This document shows positions 45,401-54,003 of a DNA stretch of 64,000 nt, one piece after another. A program made the translations under genes and the position numbers. This DNA is from Lachnospiraceae bacterium AM48-27BH. GTDB lineage: Bacteria; Bacillota; Clostridia; Lachnospirales; Lachnospiraceae. Where the stretch lies: positions 1 through 64,000 of the forward strand of contig QUFC01000009.1 of NCBI GenBank assembly GCA_003478355.1, given 5' to 3'. Under the pieces are notes generated by a model, which was not told where the DNA came from, made no database searches, and was given only the letters and a program-made list of their open reading frames with translations. Positions within the stretch are counted from its first letter, which is position 1, and each line of letters opens with the position of its first letter.

Positions 45401-45976
45401 CTACTCGCCCTTTTTCTTCATATTATAATGATTCATGGCTGCGTCCATGCCCTTGTCTAAGATCATCTCTGCCGCATCCGCCGCGTCCTTAAATGCCTCA
45501 TCCATCTTTGCCTGGTCTTCTTTGGAGAAATGCCCCAGCACATAATCTGCTAAATCCATGCCCTTCGGCTTATCGCCAACGCCGACCTTGATCCGTGGAA
45601 ATTCCTGGGTTCCCAGATGGGCAATGATATTTTTGATCCCATTGTGACCGCCTGCACTTCCTTTTCCACGGAGCCGTAACTGTCCCGGTTCTAAACTGAT
45701 GTCATCATAGATCACCAGAATATCTTCCGGATCTACCTTATAAAAATCAGCCGCTGCCCGGACACTCTCACCGCTTAAATTCATATATGTCTGCGGTTTT
45801 AACAGGATCACCTTCTGACCTGCTAATATTCCTTTCCCGCACAGTCCCTTGTGTTTTTTCTCTTCTACTTCGATCCCCATCCGGTCCGCCAGAATATCAA
45901 TCGTCTCAAAACCCACGTTATGACGGGTATGCGCGTATTCCTTTCCCGGATTTCCTAAACCTACTATAATATACAT
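45401..45976 (-). CDS. pth: Peptidyl-tRNA hydrolase
   Basis: 191 residues. Canonical sites: [18 protein letters not shown] (Asn10 and catalytic His20), [40 protein letters not shown] and [10 protein letters not shown]. It releases tRNA from aborted peptidyl-tRNAs. It overlaps no neighbour and is 5 bases from mfd, the conserved pth-mfd order of Firmicutes. Confidence 0.97.
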   Translation of the reverse strand: MYIIVGLGNPGKEYAHTRHNVGFETIDILADRMGIEVEEKKHKGLCGKGILAGQKVILLKPQTYMNLSGESVRAAADFYKVDPEDILVIYDDISLEPGQLRLRGKGSAGGHNGIKNIIAHLGTQEFPRIKVGVGDKPKGMDLADYVLGHFSKEDQAKMDEAFKDAADAAEMILDKGMDAAMNHYNMKKKGE

Positions 45977-46300
45977 GTATCTTATCCTTTCCAGACCATC
46001 CAGACCAGTTTTTCATTCGTTTTCCTGCGCCCGTCCGGCCTCAATTCCATTTTATGTGCCAGCCTGCCACCGTCTTATGTCTCCGCAAGCATTTCCTTTA
46101 GCATAACAGTTCCAAACTTTCTTGTAAAGGCTCAACTTTTCCTGCAAAGATTCATATTTTTCTTGCAAATGCTCCACTTTTTCTTGCAAAGTCTCAACTT
46201 TTTCCTTGAAACCTCTTGCTATTTATGATAAAATCATGTGTTGGCAATGATAACAAATTTCATTTACCAAGCCTTTGGTAGACATGGAGGGAGCTTCTAC
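45977..46300. other. Intergenic region with a coiled-coil-coding relic
   Basis: On the minus strand about 46226-46068 reads as heptad repeats of the form EKVETLQEKVEHLQEKYESLQEKL followed by a short tail and stop, encoded by roughly 21-base tandem repeats. There is no start codon or ribosome site, so it is a gene remnant or simple tandem repeat. The plus-strand promoter of the next gene lies at its edge. Confidence 0.5.
46206..46234 (+). promoter_or_regulatory. Sigma-A promoter of the FAD oxidoreductase
   Basis: TTGAAA (46206-46211), 17-bp spacer, TAAAAT (46229-46234). Confidence 0.65.
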
Positions 46301-47686
46301 ATGAATTCTAATAACCAGTTTGACGTCATCATCATCGGCGCCGGCCCTGGCGGTATTTTCTCCGCATATGAGCTGATGCAGAAAAAGCCGGACTTAAAGG
46401 TAGCAGTGTTTGAGAGCGGTTACTCTCTGGAGAAACGCCACTGCCCGATCGATGGCGTGAAAGTTAAATCCTGTATCAAATGTCCGACCTGTGCGATCAT
46501 GAACGGTTTCGGCGGTGCAGGTGCATTCTCTGACGGAAAATATAACATCACCAATGACTTCGGCGGAACTTTATACGAATATATCGGCAAAAAAGAAGCC
46601 ATCGATTTAATGAAATATGTGGATCACATCAACGTGACCCATGGCGGTGAGGAGACCCGTATGTTCTCTACCGCAGGTACCAAATTCAAAAAACTGTGCA
46701 TGCAGAATAAATTAAAACTTCTGGATGCTTCTGTACGTCACTTAGGAACTGACATTAACTACGTGGTTCTGGAAAATCTTTACAATGAGATGAAAGAGAA
46801 GGTTCACTTCTTCTTCCACACTCCGGTAACCCACATTGAAGTTCTGGACGATGGCTATCGTGTATTATATGGCAATGACCAGTACGCAGACTGCAAACAG
46901 TGTATCGTGTCTGTCGGCCGCAGCGGAAGCAAATGGATGGAAACCATCTGTAATGAACTGGACATCCCAACCAAGTCCAACCGTGTAGACATCGGCGTCC
47001 GTGTGGAGATTCCTGCTGTGATCTTCTCCCATTTGACCGACGAGTTATACGAGAGCAAGATCGTATACCGCACAGAGAAATTTGAGGATAATGTCCGTAC
47101 CTTCTGTATGAACCCGAACGGTATCGTGGTAAACGAGAACACCAACGGTATCGTGACCGTAAACGGCCACAGCTACGAGGATCCGAAGAAACAGACCGAG
47201 AACACCAACTTTGCTCTTCTGGTCGCAAAACATTTCTCCGAGCCATTTAAGGACAGTAACGGCTACGGTGAGAGCATTGCCCGTCTTTCCAATATGTTAG
47301 GCGGCGGTGTCATCGTACAGCGTTTTGGCGACCTGATCCGTGGACGCCGCAGTACGGTCAACCGTATCGAAGAGAGCACTGTAACACCAACTCTGGCAGC
47401 AACTCCTGGCGACTTAAGCCTGGTTCTTCCAAAACGTATCTTAGACGGCATCATCGAGATGATCTATGCCCTGGATAAGATCGCTCCTGGTACTGCCAAT
47501 GACGACACCCTGCTTTATGGCGTTGAGGTCAAATTCTACAACATGGAAGTTGACATCGATGAGAATCTGGAGACCCGTTACAAAGGTCTTTACATCATTG
47601 GCGACGGCAGTGGCGTGACCCACTCCCTGTCCCATGCATCCGCAAGCGGCGTGTATGTGGCTCGGAAGATCGCAGAGGCAGAGTAA
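46301..47686 (+). CDS. NAD(P)/FAD-dependent oxidoreductase, COG2509-like
   Basis: 461 residues from ATG 46301 (GGAGGGAGCTTCTAC upstream). An N-terminal FAD-binding Rossmann motif (DVIIIGAGPGGIFSAYELM, about 7-25) is followed by a cysteine-rich CPIDGVKVKSCIKCPTC and GFGGAGAFSDGKYN. The C-terminal GLYIIGDGSGVTHSLSHASASGVYVAR closes the FAD site. COG2509 proteins are uncharacterised FAD dehydrogenases. The CxxC-type cysteines could be redox active. Single-gene unit. Confidence 0.85.
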   Translation: MNSNNQFDVIIIGAGPGGIFSAYELMQKKPDLKVAVFESGYSLEKRHCPIDGVKVKSCIKCPTCAIMNGFGGAGAFSDGKYNITNDFGGTLYEYIGKKEAIDLMKYVDHINVTHGGEETRMFSTAGTKFKKLCMQNKLKLLDASVRHLGTDINYVVLENLYNEMKEKVHFFFHTPVTHIEVLDDGYRVLYGNDQYADCKQCIVSVGRSGSKWMETICNELDIPTKSNRVDIGVRVEIPAVIFSHLTDELYESKIVYRTEKFEDNVRTFCMNPNGIVVNENTNGIVTVNGHSYEDPKKQTENTNFALLVAKHFSEPFKDSNGYGESIARLSNMLGGGVIVQRFGDLIRGRRSTVNRIEESTVTPTLAATPGDLSLVLPKRILDGIIEMIYALDKIAPGTANDDTLLYGVEVKFYNMEVDIDENLETRYKGLYIIGDGSGVTHSLSHASASGVYVARKIAEAE

Positions 47687-47699
47687 TTGACTGAATTGC

Positions 47700-47880
47700 T
47701 TTCAAGTCGAACGTCCGTGAGACTTGGCGCGTGATTCTGGTCAGCGTAGCTGACATATTCTTTACAGAATCACTGCGCATCCTCGCGGAGCGTTTATCTC
47801 AGTCGAAGATTGGACTCCCACTGATACTAATTTGTGATTTCTCACCACCTGAAGAGGTGGGAGTCTTCTCGACTGAGATA
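47700..47880 (+). repeat. Dispersed nested-hairpin element, divergent copy 5
   Basis: Same order as copies 1-3 with different stems: hairpin A CAAGTC / GACTTG, stem GCGCGTGATTCTG / CAGAATCACTGCGC around GTCAGC-GTA-GCTGAC, core ATCCTCGCGGAGCG, and outer stem TTTATCTCAGTCGA / TCGACTGAGATAAA, which here encloses an extra GACTCCCAC / GTGGGAGTC hairpin. It is followed by a terminator. Confidence 0.7.
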
Positions 47881-47889
47881 AAAATATCC

Positions 47890-47938
47890 AATACCGCCAG
47901 ACTATCCGATATCCTGATAGCCCGGCGGTATTTTTTCC
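47890..47938 (+). terminator. Terminator of the FAD oxidoreductase
   Basis: AATACCGCC and GGCGGTATT arms with inner TATC / GATA pairing, then six T. Confidence 0.8.
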
Positions 47939-48132
47939 TTCCATTCCTTGTGCTATTTCCACGACCAGTTTCATTCGTGCAGAAACTGTATTATTTTACA
48001 AAGATATTGCCAGAAACAACATTCAGAGATAAATTAATAAGGTAACGATGTTTTCTTACGATCAGCGCAGCAAATACGCAGACCTGCTAAACCGTTACTT
48101 CATAACCATCGACAACGAAAGGATTTATCATC

Positions 48133-49503
48133 ATGAATCACCCCTCAAGCACACAAGAAACTCCCCCATCGCCTCCCATGTTCACCAACGCCCAGCTAAA
48201 AGCACTGCTTCTTCCCCTGCTCCTGGAACAGTTTTTAAGTGTTTCCATGGGACTTGCCGATACCGTTATGGTATCGGGAGTGGGGGAAGCAGCTGTGTCC
48301 AGCGTCAGTCTGGTAGACAGCCTAAATGTCCTGATCATCCAGATATTATCTGCTCTGGCTACTGGCGGTGCTGTGGTCGCCAGCCAGTATCTTGGACGGA
48401 AGGATAAGAAAAATGCCCAGCTAAGCGCAGCCCAGCTGTTTTCCGTTCTCATCATGCTGACGGTTTCCTTCGGACTGCTCTGTATTCTCTTATGCCGCCT
48501 GATCTTACGGACCGTGTTTGGCTCTATTGAAGCTCACGTTATGCACTATGCGGAGATTTATTTTTACATCAGCGCCGTTTCTTATCCCTTTATCGGTCTT
48601 TATAATGCCGGTGCCGCACTTTTCCGCGCTAAGGGAGACAGTAAGATCAGCATGAAAGCCAGCCTGGTCATGAATGTAGTCAACATCGTCGGTAACGCAG
48701 TTCTGATCTACGTTTTTCACCTGGAAGTTCTGGGCGCCGCGATCGCTACCTTGACCGGACGGATTCTGGCAGCCATCTGGGTCACTGCCCAGCTGCAGCG
48801 CCATGACAATCCGCTGCGGATCGCTTCTCTGGCAGACTTAAAGCCCAATTTTTCCATCGCCCACCGGATCCTGGCCATCGGAATTCCGGCCGGCATCGAA
48901 AACGGCATGTTCCAGATTGGCAAACTGCTGGTCAGCCATCTGATCAGTACCCTGGGAACTGCCTCCATCGCGGCTTCAGCTGTCTGCAACACCTTAAGTT
49001 CCATGATCAACATTCCAGGCAATGCCATCAGCCTGGCAACAATCCCGATCATCGGTCATTGCCTGGGCGCCAATGAGAAGAAGCAGGCCAATCAATACGC
49101 CCGCAAGCTGATCGCCCTGGCCTATGCTGCCGCATGGCTTACCAGCCCGATCCTGATCCTGACCGCTCCTTACATAGTCAAGATTTTCAACATCTCCGCA
49201 GAAGCACAGGTCATTGCAGTCACTGTGATCCGGACCTATTGTACCGTAGATTTATTCCTATGGCCATCCAGTTTCATGATGCCCAACATTCTCCGTTCCG
49301 GCGGCGATTCCAAGTACACGATGACGGTCAGTATGTTCAGCATGTGGACCTTCCGTATCTTTTTATGCTATTACTTTGTTAACAGTCTTCACATGGGATT
49401 GTTAGGCGTCTGGTGCGGTATGTTCGTGGACTGGTTCTTCCGCAGCTTACTGTTCACCATCCGTTTCATCAATGGAAAATGGATGGAACACCAGGTCATT
49501 TGA
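48133..49503 (+). CDS. MATE-family efflux transporter
   Basis: 456 residues, about 12 membrane helices in two bundles. The family start LLPLLLEQFLSVSMGLADTVMVSGVGEAAVSSVSLVDS and the mid-protein AIGIPAGIENGMFQIGKLLVS repeat mark the two halves of the MatE fold. It likely exports drugs or metabolites using Na+ or H+. GAAAGGATTTATCATC precedes the start. The roughly 55 bases before it resemble the leader of the DUF4317 gene. Confidence 0.92.
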   Translation: MNHPSSTQETPPSPPMFTNAQLKALLLPLLLEQFLSVSMGLADTVMVSGVGEAAVSSVSLVDSLNVLIIQILSALATGGAVVASQYLGRKDKKNAQLSAAQLFSVLIMLTVSFGLLCILLCRLILRTVFGSIEAHVMHYAEIYFYISAVSYPFIGLYNAGAALFRAKGDSKISMKASLVMNVVNIVGNAVLIYVFHLEVLGAAIATLTGRILAAIWVTAQLQRHDNPLRIASLADLKPNFSIAHRILAIGIPAGIENGMFQIGKLLVSHLISTLGTASIAASAVCNTLSSMINIPGNAISLATIPIIGHCLGANEKKQANQYARKLIALAYAAAWLTSPILILTAPYIVKIFNISAEAQVIAVTVIRTYCTVDLFLWPSSFMMPNILRSGGDSKYTMTVSMFSMWTFRIFLCYYFVNSLHMGLLGVWCGMFVDWFFRSLLFTIRFINGKWMEHQVI

Positions 49504-49542
49504 CCATCAGTCCGCTGCACCAATATTCGTTACCTGAACATT

Positions 49543-49668
49543 TCCTATGACACAAGAAAGGATATTCCTTGGCACATTCTCGCGCCGAGCGCGGTCGCTT
49601 GCGACATATTTCTTCTTCGCGCGAGTGTGCATCCCGCGGAGCGTTTGTGTGTCATAGGGCACAAAAAA
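49543..49668 (+). repeat. Dispersed nested-hairpin element, divergent copy 4
   Basis: Outer stem CCTATGACACAA / TTGTGTGTCATAGG now encloses the whole unit, with AAGGA-TAT-TCCTT, stem GCACATTCTCGCG / CGCGAGTGTGC, inner GTCGC-TT-GCGAC, and core ATCCCGCGGAGCG. Stems differ from copies 1-3 but pairing is kept. It abuts the symporter terminator. Confidence 0.7.
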
Positions 49669-49706
49669 AGCATCGGTCACATTTTGATGAGTGACCGATG
49701 CTTTTT
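49663..49706. terminator. Terminator of the symporter gene (bidirectional)
   Basis: AAAAAGCATCGGTCAC and GTGACCGATGCTTTTT arms around a 10-base loop, 34 bases past the symporter stop on the minus strand. Confidence 0.88.
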
Positions 49707-49739
49707 GTATTCGATGTTGGTGACCTTTTGACCCTGGTA

Positions 49740-50936
49740 TCATAAAATTCCCGATTCAATCTTCTGAGGCTTGATTCCATGTTTTTCTGCGTAACCAGTC
49801 AGAATCATGGTCAGCGCACCGTCTCCGGTTACGTTACATGCAGTTCCAAAGCTGTCCTGCAGAGCGAAAATCGTCAGCATCAAAGCGGTACCTGTCTCAC
49901 CGAAGCCCACGATTCCGGTGATCAGACCTAAGGATGCCATAACTGTACCGCCTGGAACTCCAGGAGCACCGATAGCGAAAACTCCCAGAAGCAGACAGAA
50001 CAACACCATAGTTCCAACCGTTGGAAGCTGTCCGTAAAGTACCTTAGAAACAGTCATAACGAAGAATACCTCTGTCAGAACAGATCCGCACAGATGAATG
50101 TTGGCAAATAACGGAATACCGAAATCTACCATATCGTCTCGTAACGTAGGCTCAGATTTCTGGGCACAGCGCAGGGCAACTGCCAGAGTAGCCGCGGAAG
50201 ACATCGTTCCTACTGCAGTAATGTAAGCAGGACCGTAATTTTTCACCACATTCATCGGATTCTTTCCGGCGTAAGCGCCGCCAATACCATATAACAGAGC
50301 CATCCAGATGAAATGGCCGATCATAACGATGATCACCACTTTTAAGAATACCGGAAGCTGCTTGGTAATGGTTCCCTCGTAAGAAAGCGCACAGAACGTA
50401 AATGCGATAAATACCGGCAGAATCGGGATCACCACACGGGTAACGATCTCCAGCACGATCTTCTGAAACTCATCTAACACATTGGTAATGACTGTTGCCT
50501 TGGTCCAGGTTGCAGCCAGACCAATAAACAGTGAAAATACCAGTGCACTCATAACCGGCATGATCTGCGGAATATCTAACTGGAACACTACGCCTGGCAG
50601 TTCCTTTAATCCATCCACCTCAGATACAATAGACAGATGTGGAATGAGCAGATAACCGGCTGCCATGGAAAACAGCGCTGCACCAACAGAAGAAACATAT
50701 GCGATCACAACTGCGACCCCAAGCATCTTGGATGCGTTATTTCCCAGTTTTGTAATGGACGGCGCGATAAATCCAATAACGATCAACGGCACACAGAAAC
50801 TGATGATCTGATTCATGATGTACTTTAATGTCACCACGATATTCATCAGTCCTTCACTGGCAAACTGTCCAACCAGAATACCGATCACAACTCCAAGCAA
50901 CAACCGAAACGGTAAACTCCCCGTAAGTTTTTTCAT
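49740..50936 (-). CDS. Dicarboxylate/amino acid:cation symporter (DAACS family)
   Basis: 398 residues, about 8 membrane helices plus re-entrant loops. Family features: serine-rich GTMSSAATLAVALRCA, ALQDSFGTACNVTGDGALTMIL (helix 8 substrate site) and FAIGAPGVPGGTV. Members import glutamate, serine/threonine, dicarboxylates or cystine with Na+ or H+. It starts 7 bases after the cysteine-desulfidase-like gene, so cystine, cysteine or serine is the best guess; that is inference from context. Confidence 0.9.
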   Translation of the reverse strand: MKKLTGSLPFRLLLGVVIGILVGQFASEGLMNIVVTLKYIMNQIISFCVPLIVIGFIAPSITKLGNNASKMLGVAVVIAYVSSVGAALFSMAAGYLLIPHLSIVSEVDGLKELPGVVFQLDIPQIMPVMSALVFSLFIGLAATWTKATVITNVLDEFQKIVLEIVTRVVIPILPVFIAFTFCALSYEGTITKQLPVFLKVVIIVMIGHFIWMALLYGIGGAYAGKNPMNVVKNYGPAYITAVGTMSSAATLAVALRCAQKSEPTLRDDMVDFGIPLFANIHLCGSVLTEVFFVMTVSKVLYGQLPTVGTMVLFCLLLGVFAIGAPGVPGGTVMASLGLITGIVGFGETGTALMLTIFALQDSFGTACNVTGDGALTMILTGYAEKHGIKPQKIESGIL

Positions 50937-50943
50937 ATAGTTT

Positions 50944-52221
50944 TTACCCCTCTATCATAATTTTTATAATTTCCTCGTTGGTTTCCTTCATACCCTCCTT
51001 TCCTAAACGCCCAACGTTCTTTAACGATGTCTCGATACCCTTCGCCACAATTCCATCCCCTCCGTAGAATTCCTGACCGCGGATATACATATTATAGCCA
51101 AAAATGCCTGCTTCTACTGCTGTGGCGATCTTTGCCGCACAGGAAGCCTTGGCTCCGTCACATACAATACCGGATACAATCGCAAGTGCATTGACAACCG
51201 TATGTGCAATCACATCATAATCCCCTCCGCACAAATATGCAATACCTGCTCCTGCTCCTGCTCCTGCGCTGACTGCGCCGCAGTATGCAGACAGACGTCC
51301 GATCGGTGTTTTTTCATGAATGGTGGTCAAGTTGGAAAGAGTCAGTGCTCGCAGCATTTTCTCCTCTCCCACCTCCATAGCTCTCGCATAGACAATGACC
51401 GGAACGGAAGATGTGATTCCCTGGTTGCCGCTTCCAGAGTTAATGACAACCGGCTGCTCACAGCCATTCATACGGGCATCAGAGCCTGCTGCTGCCATGG
51501 CTTTTGCCTTTACTCTTAAATTATCCCCTTCCATATCCAGAAGAACGCTTCCGATATTCGCTCCATAATTGCCCCGGATACCTTCCTCGGCGATCGCCAT
51601 ATTGTAGCGGATCTGCGGCTCTAAGATCGGGCGCACATCCTCGATGTCTACAGTATTGGCAAAATCCCAGATGTCCTTCATGTTCAGAAGGTTCCGGTCT
51701 GTCAGACCGTCTTCCGCCTCGCCGCGGACCGGAATATTTTTCAACACTTCACCATTCTTCTCAATATACACAATGTTGGTGTGGTAATTAGCGATCCGCA
51801 CTTTTGCGCTCTTTTCACCCTTAAATACGCTAATAACAATATCAAAGGTATTGCCATTCTCCACATGCTCTACTGTAATCTCTGCAGTCTTGAGAAATTC
51901 TTTGATCTCTTCTGTCTGCTCCGGTGTCACCTCAGCAATCACCTCCAGCTCTTTCTCCGGCTTACCGGCCACGATTCCTGCTGCGGCTGCTGTATTCAGT
52001 CCCTTCATGTTATCCGTATTCGGTACAATAACAGATTTTACATTCTTGATGATACTTCCGCTGGCTCCCACGATCACCTTGTCCGGCAGTTCTCCTAAAG
52101 TCTGTCTGGCAACAGCTGCCGCATAAGCTACCGCGATCGGCTCTGTACACCCCATAGCCGGGATCAGTTCTTCCCTTAAAATCTGAATATACGCGCCATA
52201 CTTCTCATTTGTCTTTTCCAT
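50944..52221 (-). CDS. cyuA: L-cysteine desulfidase / UPF0597 family protein (CyuA-like)
   Basis: 425 residues from ATG 52221 (GGAGGTACAATTCAT upstream). The UPF0597/CyuA pattern is clear: ALIPAMGCTEP-like start (ELIPAMGCTEPIAVAYA), NSGSGNQGITSSVPV, and VCDGAKASCAAKIATAVEAG. The cysteines in GCTEP, NGCEQP and CDGAKASC are positioned to hold the iron-sulfur cluster. CyuA breaks cysteine into pyruvate, ammonia and sulfide in anaerobes. It is paired with a symporter and divergent from a LysR regulator. Confidence 0.88.
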   Translation of the reverse strand: MEKTNEKYGAYIQILREELIPAMGCTEPIAVAYAAAVARQTLGELPDKVIVGASGSIIKNVKSVIVPNTDNMKGLNTAAAAGIVAGKPEKELEVIAEVTPEQTEEIKEFLKTAEITVEHVENGNTFDIVISVFKGEKSAKVRIANYHTNIVYIEKNGEVLKNIPVRGEAEDGLTDRNLLNMKDIWDFANTVDIEDVRPILEPQIRYNMAIAEEGIRGNYGANIGSVLLDMEGDNLRVKAKAMAAAGSDARMNGCEQPVVINSGSGNQGITSSVPVIVYARAMEVGEEKMLRALTLSNLTTIHEKTPIGRLSAYCGAVSAGAGAGAGIAYLCGGDYDVIAHTVVNALAIVSGIVCDGAKASCAAKIATAVEAGIFGYNMYIRGQEFYGGDGIVAKGIETSLKNVGRLGKEGMKETNEEIIKIMIEG

Positions 52222-52395
52222 ATGAATTGTACCTCCGCATCCTTTGTATTCATCGCGCTTCCTGTCCACGCCCTGCACAGACAATGTTACTTGCCGGTTT
52301 GCACAACGCGTGAACAATAACACTTGCCGCTCCTGTCTGGCGGCCACACTTGCTTTTCTGTTGACTGTATTGTATCATTATGTTATCTATTTGTA

Positions 52396-52427
52396 AAATT
52401 TAATGATTTAATACAATCATTTAATTT
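52396..52427. promoter_or_regulatory. Palindrome between cyuA and LysR, probable LysR site
   Basis: AAATTTAATGATT and AATCATTTAATTT form a near-perfect inverted repeat around TAATAC, in the divergent promoter region. LysR regulators typically bind such T-N11-A palindromes and control the divergent operon. Confidence 0.6.
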
Positions 52428-52500
52428 TTTTAATCGTTGCAGTTTATGCGTGGTACGGACTGGAACCCTTCATACATGCTCTGGAAAGGATGAAAACACG

Positions 52501-53385
52501 ATGGAACTTCGAGAGATCAATGCGTTTTTACAGGTGGCACAGTTTAAGAGTTTTTCAAAAGCAGCCCGGCATCTGGGATATTCCCAGGCGGCCATCACCA
52601 TTCAGATCAAACAATTGGAGCAGGAACTGGACGTTCACCTTTTTGACCGGATCGGTAAGCAGATTTCTCTGACACGGGATGGGGAGTTGTTTTTCGAACA
52701 CGCCAACACCATCATGCAGGAACTGGCCCAGGCCCGTGAAACCTTATCCAGAGACCGGAAGCTTCATGGAACCCTGCGGATCGGAACCATCGAATCTATC
52801 TGTACAGTCCTGCTTCCCCAGGTCATGAAGCAGTATCATATCCTTTACCCGGAAGTCAATGTCCGGATCACCATCGACTCACCGGAAATCTTATTAAGCA
52901 GCCTCACCAACGGTACACTTGATCTGGTCTATATCCTCGATCAGCAGATTCATGATGAACGCTTTATAAAAGTACTGGAAACACCAGAGGAAGCAGTTTT
53001 CACCGCTTCCTCCTCGAATCCTTTTACCGGCAGACAGCAGATCCCCCTGGATGAAATTTTATCCCAGCCCTTTATTCTGACTGAGCGGAATGCCAGCTAC
53101 CGTCTGATGCTGGACCGCTACCTGGCTGCCAGGGAACAGGCGATCCGTCCCTATCTGTCCATCGGCAACACTGAATTCATCATCCGTCAGCTGATCGGAA
53201 GCTCCAGCCTGTCCTTCCTGCCCTCCTTTACCATTGCTCCGGAAGAAAAAAAAGGACTGCTCTGCGCCTTGGACGTGGAACAATTCCATATGCAGGTCTG
53301 GAGGCAGGTGCTCCATCATAAGGATAAATGGGTGACACGGGAGATGGAAGCCTTTTTTCAGCTATTAAGATCACAGCACCACTGA
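52501..53385 (+). CDS. LysR-family transcriptional regulator
   Basis: 294 residues from ATG 52501 (AAAGGATGAAAACACG upstream). N-terminal winged helix MELREINAFLQVAQFKSFSKAARHLGYSQAAITIQIKQLEQELDVHLFDR is a textbook LysR domain; the rest is a periplasmic-binding-like effector domain. It is divergent from cyuA and probably activates it in response to cysteine or a related compound. The last 40 codons are duplicated as a remnant at 55671-55800. Confidence 0.93.
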   Translation: MELREINAFLQVAQFKSFSKAARHLGYSQAAITIQIKQLEQELDVHLFDRIGKQISLTRDGELFFEHANTIMQELAQARETLSRDRKLHGTLRIGTIESICTVLLPQVMKQYHILYPEVNVRITIDSPEILLSSLTNGTLDLVYILDQQIHDERFIKVLETPEEAVFTASSSNPFTGRQQIPLDEILSQPFILTERNASYRLMLDRYLAAREQAIRPYLSIGNTEFIIRQLIGSSSLSFLPSFTIAPEEKKGLLCALDVEQFHMQVWRQVLHHKDKWVTREMEAFFQLLRSQHH

Positions 53386-53394
53386 CGCCTTGAG

Positions 53395-53581
53395 TACCTA
53401 TGGCTCACAAACTTGACGAAGTTTCCTAAGACAGTCGCCGCCACCCGTACAACGGGTGGCTCGGGACGCTGGCTGTAAGCCCTTGCTACCAGACAGCGTC
53501 TCAAGGCGCCCTAGACTTTCTCTTCGTTCAAGTCACTATCGCACTTGACGCGTTGCTTATGCCCCTGAAGGGGCGTTCGTA
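53395..53581. mobile_element. IS200/IS605-type right-end remnant
   Basis: Contains the subterminal hairpin GCCACCCGTACAACGGGTGGC and, near the transposase stop, GCCCCTGAAGGGGC. Such palindromes mark ends of IS200/IS605 elements, which move as single strands. It belongs with the adjacent truncated transposase gene. Confidence 0.6.
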
Positions 53582-53868
53582 CTACTTCGACTCTGTACCC
53601 TTAAAAGGGTCTTCGTATTCTTTCACACTTAATTTGTCCTGCATGATATCATAGTTTTCTTGATCTTGGATATATTTCTTAATTGTCGCTTCGTTTAATC
53701 CTACTGTACTGACATAATAACCTTCTGACCAGAAATGACGGTTTCCAAATTTATACTTTAGATTTGCATGTCGGTCGAATATCATTAATACGGATTTTCC
53801 TTTTAAATATCCCATAAAGCTTGATACACTCATTTTGGGCGGAATACTTACCAACATATGAATATGAT
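53582..53868 (-). pseudogene. tnpA: Truncated IS200-family transposase TnpA
   Basis: Only the C-terminal two-thirds of the roughly 150-residue Y1 transposase remains: DHIHMLVSIPPKMSVSSFMGYLKGKS (HUH metal-binding H-x-H), RHFWSEGYYVSTVGLNEATIKKYI (catalytic Tyr region). The N-terminal part before the HUH motif is replaced by the start of an unrelated membrane-protein gene, so the copy is dead. Confidence 0.85.
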
Positions 53869-54003
53869 CTTTTTGATCACAAACAGGCTGACCAGAAAGG
53901 AGGCCCCGATGGACATCACAATCAGGCACAATATTTTCCGTGTGATGGACTGGTTAATCTTTCTTGCAAATTCCGAAAGCTTACCGTTCAAAATAGTCTT
54001 CAT
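53866..54003 (-). pseudogene. N-terminal fragment of a membrane protein, cut by the IS remnant
   Basis: From ATG 54003 the frame reads MKTILNGKLSEFARKINQSI, then a hydrophobic helix (ILCLIVMSIGASFLVSLFVI), and ends within the transposase homology. It looks like the start of a membrane sensor or transporter. The ATG lies inside the end of the hydrolase gene, so the two were once translationally coupled. Confidence 0.5.

Noticed and set aside
53400..53930. Intact IS200 element
   Set aside because: The transposase lacks its N-terminal part and the left end is not recognisable.
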